From: Oscillospiraceae bacterium
Lineage (GTDB): Bacteria > Bacillota > Clostridia > Saccharofermentanales > Saccharofermentanaceae
NCBI GenBank assembly: GCA_902775565.1
Contig: CACYMP010000004.1
Location: 62,001-126,000, forward strand
DNA: 64,000 nt
Direction: 5' to 3'
In this document: positions 34,645 to 41,623 of the stretch, one piece after another
Layout of the letters: each line of letters starts with the position of its first letter
Position numbering within the stretch: position 1 is the stretch's first letter
The notes under the pieces: model-generated
Seen by the model: only the letters and a program-made list of their open reading frames with translations
Database searches by the model: none
Told to the model about the DNA's origin: nothing
Position numbers and translations under genes: made by a program

Positions 34645-35817
34645 TCAGGCTTCTCCCTTGTCTTCCTCGTCAACGACCTGGAATCCGTCTGTGAGAACCT
34701 TTGCAGCCTCATCGCTCTCGTCAGACTCCTTGCGGATGTCGATCTTGAAGCCTGTAAGTCTTGCTGCAAGTCTTACGTTCTGGCCGCTCTTGCCGATAGC
34801 AAGAGAGAACTGCTGGTCAGGAACGATGACCTTGGCATGACGCTCAACTTCGCCGTCAGCGTTTGTGGAGATCTCGGTATCGACTCTGACTACCTTTGCA
34901 GGCTGAAGTGCCTCACTGATGAACAGAGCAGCATCTTCCTTCCAGTCAACGATGTCGATCTTCTCATCGGAAAGCTCGTTCATGATCTGCTGAACACGCT
35001 GTCCGCGCTGGCCTACGCATGCACCCTTGGCATCGATATCAGGGTCTCTTGAATATACAGCGACCTTGGATCTTGAACCGGGCTCACGTGCAACGGACTT
35101 GATGATGACATCGCCGTTCTTGATCTCGGGTACTTCAAGCTCGAAAAGCTTTGCTACGAGCATGGGTGCTGTTCTCGAAAGAACAACAGAAGGTCTGCCG
35201 TTAGCTTCCTCAACGCCTGTAACGAGGAACTTCATGATCTTGTCCTGATCGTAACGCTCGTTGCGGTTGTTGCGTACCTGGCCGTCTCTTCTGACGATAG
35301 CCTCGGCACGTCCGATGTTTACATAAACGTTGCGGGCATCCTTACGGACGATGGTTCCTGATGTGATCTCGCCGATCTTTCCGTGGAACTCGTTCTGGAT
35401 CTTTGTGCTCTCAGCGTCTCTTAACTTCTGGTTGATGGCGTTCTTTGCGGCACCAGCTGCAAGACGTCCCAGATCTTCTACGTCGATACCGATCTCGATC
35501 TCGTCGCCGATCTCAACGTCTTCATATCCGACATCCTTTGCATCCTCGATGGAGATCTCGTTAGCGTCGTCAAGAACTTCGTCTACGACCTCAACGAGCT
35601 TATAAACATAGATCTCACCGGTCTCACGGTCGATCTCGGCATTAACGGACTTGATGTCCTGCTTGTTTCCGCCGAACTCTCTCTTGTAAGCAGCAACGAT
35701 TCCGCTCTCTATCGCCTGGAAAACCTCTTCCTCATCAATCGCACGCTCCTCTGCGAGCAGCTTGACGAGGTCAACTATTGTCTCCCTAGGTTCCTCTTCG
35801 TTCTTTCTCTTAGCCAT
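34645..35817 (-). CDS. nusA: Transcription termination/antitermination factor NusA
   Basis: A 390-aa RNA polymerase-binding factor: N-terminal domain (residues 1-135, FQAIESGIVAAYKREFG), S1 domain (EITSGTIVRKDARNVYVNIG), and two KH domains (GACVGQRGQRVQQIMNEL, FSLAIGKSGQNVRLAARLTG). No C-terminal acidic repeats, as usual in Firmicutes. The tail is strongly acidic (EEDKGEA). Located 38 nt after rimP, whose leader carries a terminator-like hairpin that NusA itself could act on. Confidence 0.96.
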   Translation of the reverse strand: MAKRKNEEEPRETIVDLVKLLAEERAIDEEEVFQAIESGIVAAYKREFGGNKQDIKSVNAEIDRETGEIYVYKLVEVVDEVLDDANEISIEDAKDVGYEDVEIGDEIEIGIDVEDLGRLAAGAAKNAINQKLRDAESTKIQNEFHGKIGEITSGTIVRKDARNVYVNIGRAEAIVRRDGQVRNNRNERYDQDKIMKFLVTGVEEANGRPSVVLSRTAPMLVAKLFELEVPEIKNGDVIIKSVAREPGSRSKVAVYSRDPDIDAKGACVGQRGQRVQQIMNELSDEKIDIVDWKEDAALFISEALQPAKVVRVDTEISTNADGEVERHAKVIVPDQQFSLAIGKSGQNVRLAARLTGFKIDIRKESDESDEAAKVLTDGFQVVDEEDKGEA

Positions 35818-35855
35818 CCTGAAAGTGACCTCCTGTTAGTACTGTTGATAACTCT

Positions 35856-36320
35856 TTAAAAATCAATATGTCTTACAGCTTTGGCGATATCGCTCAAAGC
35901 AAGCTCATATTCCTTGCCGTCAGAAGCCTTAAGCTTCACCTTATCGTCTTCTGCGCTCTCGCAAACGCAGGAAAACTCCTTTATTCCGTCGACGGGCGCG
36001 TAAAGCGACACATCGAGCGTCTCCCCCATATAGCGGAGATAGTCAGCTACCGTCTCCAGGGGTCTTGTAAGTCCGGGCGATGAGACCTCGAAATAATCGT
36101 AGTCCAGGCCCAGTTCCTTTTCGAGCACGGGATCGGTAGCCTTGCTGACGCTCTCACAGTCGTCGATCCCGACTCCGCCCTTCTTGTCGACATAGAGTCT
36201 CAGGAACATTTTCCCGCCCTCTTTCGCATAAGACGCATCGACTAAGTCCAACCCCAGCTCCTTTACGAGCGGTTCAGCTATGTCAAACGCCTTCTGCGCC
36301 GTCTTGGACCTCTTGCCCAT
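35856..36320 (-). CDS. rimP: Ribosome maturation factor RimP
   Basis: A 154-aa 30S assembly factor. Landmarks: IAEPLVKELGLDLVDASYAKEGG, LRLYVDKKGGVGIDDCESVSK, DYFEVSSPGLTRPL, and the C-terminal SH3-like domain. ATG at 36318-36320 has GGAGGAAGG directly upstream. First gene of the rimP-to-ribF operon; the untranslated leader holds an attenuator-like hairpin. Confidence 0.95.
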   Translation of the reverse strand: MGKRSKTAQKAFDIAEPLVKELGLDLVDASYAKEGGKMFLRLYVDKKGGVGIDDCESVSKATDPVLEKELGLDYDYFEVSSPGLTRPLETVADYLRYMGETLDVSLYAPVDGIKEFSCVCESAEDDKVKLKASDGKEYELALSDIAKAVRHIDF

Positions 36321-36340
36321 TGCCTTCCTCCAAACTTTGC

Positions 36341-36377
36341 TCAAAAACAAAGAACGGACTTGCTGCCAAGCCCGTTC
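36341..36377 (-). terminator. Terminator-like hairpin (attenuator) in the rimP operon leader
   Basis: On the minus strand GAACGGGCTTG, loop GCAG, CAAGTCCGTTC forms an 11-bp stem with one wobble (36352-36377), followed by TTTGTTTTTG. It lies between the promoter and the rimP RBS, so it would stop transcription of the nine-gene operon unless overcome. A second copy of AAGTCCGTTCTT (36395-36406) overlaps the promoter/start region and could in part compete for the GAACGGGCTT arm. Confidence 0.7.
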
Positions 36378-36406
36378 AAAAAAATAAAATCTTTAAGAAC
36401 GGACTT

Positions 36407-36435
36407 ATATTAACACATAGCTTTTGAGCATGCAA
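36407..36435 (-). promoter_or_regulatory. Promoter of the rimP-nusA-infB operon
   Basis: Minus-strand TTGCAT (36430-36435), 17-bp spacer, TAATAT (36407-36412). The transcription start would be near 36400, leaving a leader of about 80 nt with the hairpin. Confidence 0.65.
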
Positions 36436-36553
36436 ACAGAAAAAGTTTCTATTTTTCTTAACATTTGGCTATTCATTTAATTTGGCAATTAAAGTAAAAT
36501 GAACTCATCCGGATTATTCCTATGGAAATACAATCCCCAAAGGAGAAGAAACT

Positions 36554-36961
36554 ATGATTAAAGTTATTGCAGGACCCAAGGGAACAGGCAAGACGGCTAA
36601 ACTCGTCGATGACATCAACGAAGTAGCCAGAACCGACAGCAACGTCGTATGCATCGAGCGCGGCAACCGCCTCGACCAGCTCCTGAAGCCCAACGTCCGT
36701 CTCATTAATATGAAAGAGTACCCTGTTAAGGGTTTTGACCAGGTATTGGCATTCGTCTGCGGCATCTGCTCCAAGGACTACGATCTTACTCACATCTATA
36801 TCGACGCAATCTGCAAGATCGCTGACGATTATGATTTCAACAACCTCGGTGATTTCCTCGGCAAGCTCGATGCTTTCATCGGCGACAAGACTATCACCGT
36901 TACACTTCTTCTCAGCGGCGATGTTGAGAGCGTCCCTGATTCAGTAAAGAAGTATTTCTAA
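36554..36961 (+). CDS. Small P-loop protein of unknown function
   Basis: A 135-aa protein with a perfect Walker A motif at residues 7-14 (GPKGTGKT) and a hydrophobic stretch ending in Asp (HIYIDAI, near 80-85) that could be Walker B. The rest shows alternating beta strands and helices and a short acidic C-terminus. It is a minimal P-loop NTPase without recognisable sensor, arginine-finger or DNA-binding parts. AAAGGAG precedes the ATG at good distance. It stands alone, divergent from rimP, with its own hairpin downstream. I do not know its role; small P-loop proteins of similar size occur in Clostridia as hypotheticals. Confidence 0.75.
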   Translation: MIKVIAGPKGTGKTAKLVDDINEVARTDSNVVCIERGNRLDQLLKPNVRLINMKEYPVKGFDQVLAFVCGICSKDYDLTHIYIDAICKIADDYDFNNLGDFLGKLDAFIGDKTITVTLLLSGDVESVPDSVKKYF

Positions 36962-36983
36962 TATCAATCTAATTCAGAAACCG

Positions 36984-37007
36984 ATGCCCGGCTTTATTGT
37001 CGGGCAT
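36984..37007 (+). terminator. Hairpin after the small P-loop gene
   Basis: ATGCCCG/CGGGCAT with a 10-nt loop, followed by TTTAATTAG. The T-run is short, so termination may be partial and mscL could be partly cotranscribed. Confidence 0.55.
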
Positions 37008-37038
37008 TTAATTAGATAACCACAAGGAGGGTATATTT

Positions 37039-37479
37039 ATGGGTTTTATCAAGAAATTTACAGCTGAATTCAAAGAATTCGCACTCAAGGGCAACGTTGT
37101 CGATATGGCGATCGGTGTCATCATCGGTGCTGCATTCAAGGATATCGTTACATCCTTCACCGATAACTTCATTTCACCGCTCATCAACTCATTCGGCGGC
37201 GCTGACATCGCAGGCTCCATCAGACTTCCCTGGGTAGATTACTCCGGCATGGCTCTTGAAGATGTTCAGAAGCTCTCACTCAACTATGGTGCATTCATCA
37301 GCGCCATCATCAATTTCTTGATCATGGCTCTCATCCTCTTCGCAATGCTCAAGGCTATCAACGCTCTTAAGAACCTCGGCAAGAAGAAGGAAGAAGAAGC
37401 TCCTGCTGCTCCGCCGGAACCCTCCGATGAGGTCAAGCTCCTCACCGAGATCAAGGATCTCCTCAAAGAGAAGCAGTAA
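37039..37479 (+). CDS. mscL: Large-conductance mechanosensitive channel MscL
   Basis: A 146-aa membrane protein that opens under turgor to release solutes. It has the amphipathic N-terminus (MGFIKKFTAEFKEFALKGNV), the highly conserved first helix VDMAIGVIIGAAFKDIVTS, the second helix INFLIMALILFAMLKAI, and a cytoplasmic tail with EVKLLTEIKDLLKEKQ, the C-terminal bundle. Length is normal. AAGGAGGG is the RBS. A strong terminator follows. Confidence 0.96.
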   Translation: MGFIKKFTAEFKEFALKGNVVDMAIGVIIGAAFKDIVTSFTDNFISPLINSFGGADIAGSIRLPWVDYSGMALEDVQKLSLNYGAFISAIINFLIMALILFAMLKAINALKNLGKKKEEEAPAAPPEPSDEVKLLTEIKDLLKEKQ

Positions 37480-37504
37480 CAGTCCAAGTCTCAGACTTTT
37501 ACCA

Positions 37505-37540
37505 ACGGGTCGCCGCGGCGGCCCGTTTTCATTTGCTTTT
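37505..37540 (+). terminator. Terminator of mscL
   Basis: ACGGGTCGCC/GGCGGCCCGT, a 10-bp stem with a GC loop (37505-37526), then TTTTCATTTGCTTTT. Confidence 0.85.
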
Positions 37541-37560
37541 CCGCCTCCGCCCCAGTCCCA

Positions 37561-37592
37561 TTCGGGCAAAAAAGTCCCAACTTTTGCCCGAA
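37561..37592. repeat. Perfect 11-bp inverted repeat with AGTCCCA repeats
   Basis: TTCGGGCAAAA (37561-37571) and TTTTGCCCGAA (37582-37592) around a 10-nt loop. AGTCCCA occurs three times: before, inside and after the stem. It may be a remnant of another repeat family lying beside the tandem hairpins. A second GCCCGA/TCGGGC pair (37630-37664) follows. Confidence 0.6.
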
Positions 37593-37665
37593 AGTCCCAA
37601 TGTTGCTCCAGGTGTATTGAATATCATGTGCCCGAGGCCTTAGCATATTTATATCGATTCGGGCT

Positions 37666-37930
37666 AACTACCGACAATATCTTTAAAACTCTAACTTTTG
37701 GCGGTAGTTTTAAAGGCGTTGTGGTCTCTTAAATCAGCAAACTACCGACAATATCTTTAAAACTCTAACTTTTGGCGGTAGTTTCGAAGTCATTTCGTCT
37801 TCTTGAATTCGATGAATACCGTCAAAATCGTTGTAATGCAGCTTTTTGGCGGTATTTCAAATGAACCCTCGGCCTTATGTAGCTAAAAACTACCTTCAAA
37901 ATTGCTTTCAAGACACTTTTTGGCGGTAGT
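37666..37930 (+). repeat. Four tandem covarying hairpins, 73-75-nt period
   Basis: Units at 37666-37709, 37740-37783, 37815-37856 and 37888-37930. Units 1 and 2 are identical over 44 nt (AACTACCG ... CGGTAGTT). Unit 3 reads AATACCG ... CGGTATT, a paired change that keeps the stem. Unit 4 reads AACTACC ... GGTAGT. CAAAA near the 5' arm can also pair with CTTTTTGGC at the 3' arm, making stems of 12-14 bp in units 3 and 4. The 29-31 nt between units differ. The last unit ends 22 nt before the ATG of the nuclease-like gene, so the array may be its leader RNA or its substrate. The remaining A+T-rich sequence from 37593 to 37665 shows no gene. Confidence 0.8.
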
Positions 37931-37952
37931 ACAGCTTAGAAAGGAAAAACAA

Positions 37953-38762
37953 ATGGATATACAGAATTATGAAGCAACCGTCAGCAGGCTGAAGAAGCAA
38001 CAAGCACTAATAGAAAGTGCTATAAAAAGAATCAGAAAACGTCAGAAAAGCTCACCCGAAGGATCACTCCGTGTTGAAAAGAAAGGAAACTTATACCAAT
38101 ACTATCAACGCAGGGACCCGGATAAAACAAGATTCATCTATATTGCCCGCAAGAATCAGTCACTCGCAGCAGCTTTAGCTCAAAAAAGCTATGATACAAA
38201 GCTTCTTGAAGTTCTTGAAAAACAGTTAAATGCAATAAAGAGTTTTCTGAGAAACTTTGATCCAAAAGCCGTTCAGCAGGTCTACGCCAAACTCTCCGCC
38301 CCGCGCAAAGCGCTGGTCGACAAAGGCTTTCTGACAGACGAAGAGTTTGTGGCGCAGTGGCAGGCTGTCCCCTACCAAAGGCTCGGTTTCAGGAAGGACG
38401 ACCCGGAATACTACACGCAGCGGGGAGAGCGTGTCAGGTCCAAGTCTGAGATCCTGATCGCCGATGCGCTTTACAGGCATAACATTCCGTACAGGTACGA
38501 GTATCCGCTCTATGTTGACGGCGTGCTTGTAGCGGCGCCTGATTTCAACTGTCTCAACGTCAGGCTGCGCAAAGAGCACTACTGGGAGCACCTTGGCATG
38601 ATGGGCGACAAGGATTACGTCAACCACAACGTGAAAAAGCTCGAGCGCTACAGTCTGGCGAAGGATTTCGACGAATCGGGACTGATACTGACTTTCGAGA
38701 CGGAGAGCCAGCCGATCAACACCAGAGTGATCGAAGAAAAGATAAGAAAATACCTGCTGTGA
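37953..38762 (+). CDS. PD-(D/E)XK-nuclease-like protein with helical N-terminus
   Basis: A 269-aa protein. Residues 1-105 are helical and basic, probably coiled coil (LKKQQALIESAIKRIRKRQ; LAAALAQKSYDTKLLEVLEKQ) with a short sheet (GSLRVEKKGNLYQYY). The C-terminal half resembles a PD-(D/E)XK fold: RSKSE at 162-166, YRYEYPLYVDG, APDF at 195-198, and YWEHLGMM at 210-217, where E-H replaces ExK. Catalysis is therefore plausible but unproven. ATG at 37953 has AAAGGA 8 nt upstream; the longer frame runs into the repeats. Base use changes abruptly near codon 105 (about 38265): A+T-rich before, G+C-rich after, which suggests a mosaic gene. The four hairpins directly upstream are probably linked to it. 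Confidence 0.7.
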   Translation: MDIQNYEATVSRLKKQQALIESAIKRIRKRQKSSPEGSLRVEKKGNLYQYYQRRDPDKTRFIYIARKNQSLAAALAQKSYDTKLLEVLEKQLNAIKSFLRNFDPKAVQQVYAKLSAPRKALVDKGFLTDEEFVAQWQAVPYQRLGFRKDDPEYYTQRGERVRSKSEILIADALYRHNIPYRYEYPLYVDGVLVAAPDFNCLNVRLRKEHYWEHLGMMGDKDYVNHNVKKLERYSLAKDFDESGLILTFETESQPINTRVIEEKIRKYLL

Positions 38763-38813
38763 CGGCAAAACCTCTCACATTAATAAGGAAAGTAAGTTAT
38801 ACTGCATATCTGT

Positions 38814-40295
38814 ATGGTACGTAAGTTTTTTAAGAAGTTTGGTTTCCTGATACTGGCAGTCCTTATAGCCGTTTGCGGCTATATCTATGTATGCGCGGTC
38901 GGAAATGAATATACTTACTTGTTCACAGACTACAACTCTTCCTCTGGGGTAACGGATGTCAGGATCGATGACGACTCTGTCGGCAAAGCAGAGATCACTG
39001 CCTGGGAAATCAGCGATACGGCTCTTACGGTACACTTGAAGTCCGTTGCACCCGGCAAGGTCTATTTGTCGATCGTCAGCGAAGAACGTATGGGAATCGG
39101 AATCTTCTACGTACACAATAACGGCGTGATCACCAATGGATTGTTCTTCGGAGACTGCACGGGCTGCAATGCCGTGATTATCAGTGTTGCGGTCTATCTC
39201 TTTTTAATGCTCATTCATCTCATCGTTAAGTATGTAATGCTCGAAAAAAGGAGCTTCTACAGCTACGACAACGTCCTTTATCTGGGACTTATCATTTTTG
39301 CGTTCTTCTTCATATTTGCTGTATGCAAGGGCCTCTACTATAAGAACGGGATCTACGGCGCGTTCCGTCAGGCCTTAACCTCAGCTAAAGACTTTGTTCT
39401 TTTTACATTCCCACTTGTTATAGTGACCACGGTCTGTGTTACGGTATCCAACATCAAGCTCATCAGAAAAGAGGGCCGGACATGGAAAAACATGCTCGGC
39501 ATGATACTCGGGCTCACGCTCGGGATCGGAGCCGTACTCCCTATCATCATCGGCGATATAATGCAGAATTCGACTATCATCGACGTTCACTATGAGCGCG
39601 GCATCGGCTACTTCTTTGCGCTGTTTCTTGAATCATTGATCTACTCGTTCGTGGCATATCTCGAATGCATCCTTCTGGGAACGATAATCACGGGCATCAA
39701 GACCGCCAGGCACATTCCGAAGTTCAATAAGGACTTCATCATCATCAACGGCTGCCGGATCAGAAAAGACGGCACACTTACTCCGCTCTTAAAATCGAGA
39801 GTTGACCGGGCCATCGAATTCGCGAAAATGCAGATGGACCGTGCCGGCAGACCTATCGTTTTCGTGCCGTCGGGCGGCAAGGGATCTGACGAGGTGATCT
39901 CGGAAGCCGAAGCCATGAAGCGTTATCTGCTAGAGCAGGGGATCGACGAAAAGAACATACTCGCAGAGGACAAGTCGACTACCACTGAGGAGAACTTTAA
40001 GTATTCTTATGACCTCATCAGGAAGTACCACGGTTCAGACTTCTTCAGCACAGTTTTCTGCACCACGAATTACCATGTCTTCCGCTCGGGAATGCTCGCC
40101 AACGAGCTCGGGATAAGAGCCGAAGGTATCGGCAGCAAGACCAAGAGGTATTACTGGATCAACGCTTTCGTAAGGGAATACATTGCCACGATCGCCCGGG
40201 AAAAGAAGACTCATATCCTGGTTGCGGTCACGCTTTTCCTGATCAATCTCATCGGCTCGATACTGATGTATATCTCTGAAGCCGTACTGTTCTAA
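38814..40295 (+). CDS. Membrane protein with C-terminal DUF218 (YdcF/ElyC/SanA) domain
   Basis: A 493-aa protein: N-terminal signal-anchor helix (about 9-29), an extracytoplasmic region (30-115), several membrane helices between about 120 and 300, and a C-terminal DUF218 domain (about 307-460) with FIIINGCRIRKDGTLTPLL, VPSGGKGSDE, SEAEAMKRYLLEQGI, DKSTTTEENFKYS and TTNYHVFRSGMLA. These are the conserved YdcF/SanA motifs; ElyC acts on undecaprenyl-phosphate and envelope integrity in E. coli. A last helix lies near the C-terminus. The exact reaction is unknown. A terminator hairpin follows. Confidence 0.85.
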   Translation: MVRKFFKKFGFLILAVLIAVCGYIYVCAVGNEYTYLFTDYNSSSGVTDVRIDDDSVGKAEITAWEISDTALTVHLKSVAPGKVYLSIVSEERMGIGIFYVHNNGVITNGLFFGDCTGCNAVIISVAVYLFLMLIHLIVKYVMLEKRSFYSYDNVLYLGLIIFAFFFIFAVCKGLYYKNGIYGAFRQALTSAKDFVLFTFPLVIVTTVCVTVSNIKLIRKEGRTWKNMLGMILGLTLGIGAVLPIIIGDIMQNSTIIDVHYERGIGYFFALFLESLIYSFVAYLECILLGTIITGIKTARHIPKFNKDFIIINGCRIRKDGTLTPLLKSRVDRAIEFAKMQMDRAGRPIVFVPSGGKGSDEVISEAEAMKRYLLEQGIDEKNILAEDKSTTTEENFKYSYDLIRKYHGSDFFSTVFCTTNYHVFRSGMLANELGIRAEGIGSKTKRYYWINAFVREYIATIAREKKTHILVAVTLFLINLIGSILMYISEAVLF

Positions 40296-40320
40296 CAGAT
40301 TGCTGACTTCCCGAAAACAA

Positions 40321-40347
40321 AAGAAGTGAGCTTTTGGCTCACTTCTT
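40321..40347. terminator. Bidirectional terminator between convergent genes
   Basis: AAGAAGTGAGC/GCTCACTTCTT, an 11-bp perfect stem with a 5-nt loop. Plus strand continues CTTTTTCTT, minus strand TTTTGTTTTCG, so it can stop both the DUF218 gene and the ArsR gene. The stop codon of the ArsR gene (40339-40341) is within the stem. Confidence 0.85.
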
Positions 40348-40839
40348 CTTTTTCTTATCCTTTTTGTCTTTCTTCTTCTTTTTCTTGTCCTTGTCCTTAT
40401 CCTTATCCTTCTTGTCTTTCTTGACCTTTTCGGGCTTGACTTTGACAGGCTTAACGGGCTTGTCGGACTTTTCGTTTTTCTCAGGCTTATCTGCCTTCTC
40501 TTCCTTCTTGCCCGCAGCTGCGGATGACTTCTTTGAAGCAGGCTTGGATGTGCTGCCGTTTGCTATCGAGGCCATCATATCCGCGACAAGGCTCATTGTG
40601 CCTTTGTTTACCGAGAAATAAACGCATCTGCCGTCCTTGCGTGATGTGAGAACATCATTTTCGAGAAGGACATTGAGATGGTGCGATAGCGTGGGCTGCG
40701 TGATCTCAAACTCGGGAAGCAGGTCACATGAACGGAGTTCGCCTGCACCGGATATCAGCCGGATTATGCGGATCCTCGTAGGTTCGGACATTACCGAAAG
40801 GACCTGGGATATTTCGTTATCAGATGATCTAACTGCCAT
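40339..40839 (-). CDS. ArsR-family transcriptional regulator with Lys/Asp-rich tail
   Basis: A 166-aa protein. Residues 1-85 are a winged helix-turn-helix of the ArsR type (VMSEPTRIRIIRLISGAGELRSCDLL, ITQPTLSHHLNVLLENDVLTSRKDGRCVYFSV). No cysteine metal site in the DNA-recognition helix: the residue before DLL is Cys, but the usual CxC pair is absent. The remaining 70 residues are low complexity, ending in alternating K and D (KKDKDKDKDKKKKKKD). Such a tail could bind nucleic acid or polyphosphate non-specifically; that is inference. Starts 8 nt after the YhbD-like gene, so both are one transcript. Confidence 0.88.
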   Translation of the reverse strand: MAVRSSDNEISQVLSVMSEPTRIRIIRLISGAGELRSCDLLPEFEITQPTLSHHLNVLLENDVLTSRKDGRCVYFSVNKGTMSLVADMMASIANGSTSKPASKKSSAAAGKKEEKADKPEKNEKSDKPVKPVKVKPEKVKKDKKDKDKDKDKKKKKKDKKDKKKKK

Positions 40840-40847
40840 GGCTCTGA

Positions 40848-41474
40848 TTATGCGATGAGCTGATCCTTAAGGGCTTCCTCGAACTCGCCGAGATTTGCGC
40901 AGGCAATAACTTCAGTGTTGTCTTCAAGAAGAATGCCCTCGTCGCCTCTTACGAGTACGGTCATGGGAACGCCGAGCTTACGCAGGAGCAGGAGCTGGTA
41001 ATCCTTTGTCTCTTCAGCAGAAAGGTATCTGAGAAGCAGTCTTAATACCTGCTTTGCGTCTTCAAGATAGATTCCGGACTGCTTCATGAGATTATCTACG
41101 ACATACATGCCGAAAACATCGTTGAAATCCAGAAGATCCTTCTCGGGGAATACCGCGGTAAAAGCGGTAAGTGACATCTTGCCGACCATTTCGAGTTCCT
41201 TGAAATCCTTCATCGGGATCTTGAAGCTCTCAACGTTGGCGGAGAAAAGCTCCTGCATCTGATCAACGGAAAGCTCGTTCTTGAGCTCCTTGATGCGGTC
41301 GATCCTTGCAAGGATCTTCTCCTCGGGGAAGAAAGTAGCCTGGCCGATATCCGTTGCCTTATGGATGAACCAGTTCTCGGGAATAAGTCCCTGTCTCTTC
41401 CAACGGTAAAGTGTTCCATATGAGATCTGCTCAAGATTCAAAAGGTCTTTCTTCGAAATCAGTTTTTCATCCAT
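40848..41474 (-). CDS. YhbD-like (DUF4004) regulator with MerR-type N-terminus
   Basis: A 208-aa protein. The N-terminus (ISKKDLLNLEQISYGTLYRWKRQGLIPENWF) is a MerR-like winged helix, and the phrase TFFPEEKILARIDRI is typical of the YhbD/DUF4004 family. The rest is helical and without known ligand site. In Bacillus yhbD is close to bactofilin genes; here no bactofilin is nearby, the partner being the ArsR gene 8 nt downstream. Upstream there is a -35 TTGTTA, 17 bp, TAATGT on the minus strand near 41510-41540. Confidence 0.75.
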   Translation of the reverse strand: MDEKLISKKDLLNLEQISYGTLYRWKRQGLIPENWFIHKATDIGQATFFPEEKILARIDRIKELKNELSVDQMQELFSANVESFKIPMKDFKELEMVGKMSLTAFTAVFPEKDLLDFNDVFGMYVVDNLMKQSGIYLEDAKQVLRLLLRYLSAEETKDYQLLLLRKLGVPMTVLVRGDEGILLEDNTEVIACANLGEFEEALKDQLIA

Positions 41475-41569
41475 ATACTTGTTCCCCTTCTGCCGACAAT
41501 ACGGGCAATTACATTACAAGTACAATTTTAGATTAACAATGTTACAATCACGCGACATAGGGATAAAAA

Positions 41570-41600
41570 GAAGAAAACAAAAACGGGCCCCGGAGGGCCC
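41570..41600 (-). terminator. Terminator of the coiled-coil membrane protein gene
   Basis: GGGCCC-TCCG-GGGCCC hairpin (41585-41600), followed on the minus strand by GTTTTTGTTTTCTT. Confidence 0.8.
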
Positions 41601-41623
41601 ATTGGTCAGTTCATGTAAAAAAC

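Noticed and set aside
37666-37930. CRISPR array (44-nt repeats with about 30-nt spacers)
   Set aside because: Spacing looks CRISPR-like, but only two of four units are identical, units 3 and 4 change in a paired, structure-keeping way, and there is no cas gene or leader in the window.
37666-38762. Type III toxin-antitoxin system
   Set aside because: Tandem RNA repeats before a nuclease gene fit in outline, but the period is long, no terminator separates repeats and gene, and the protein has no ToxN/TenpN/CptN features. Kept only as an analogy.
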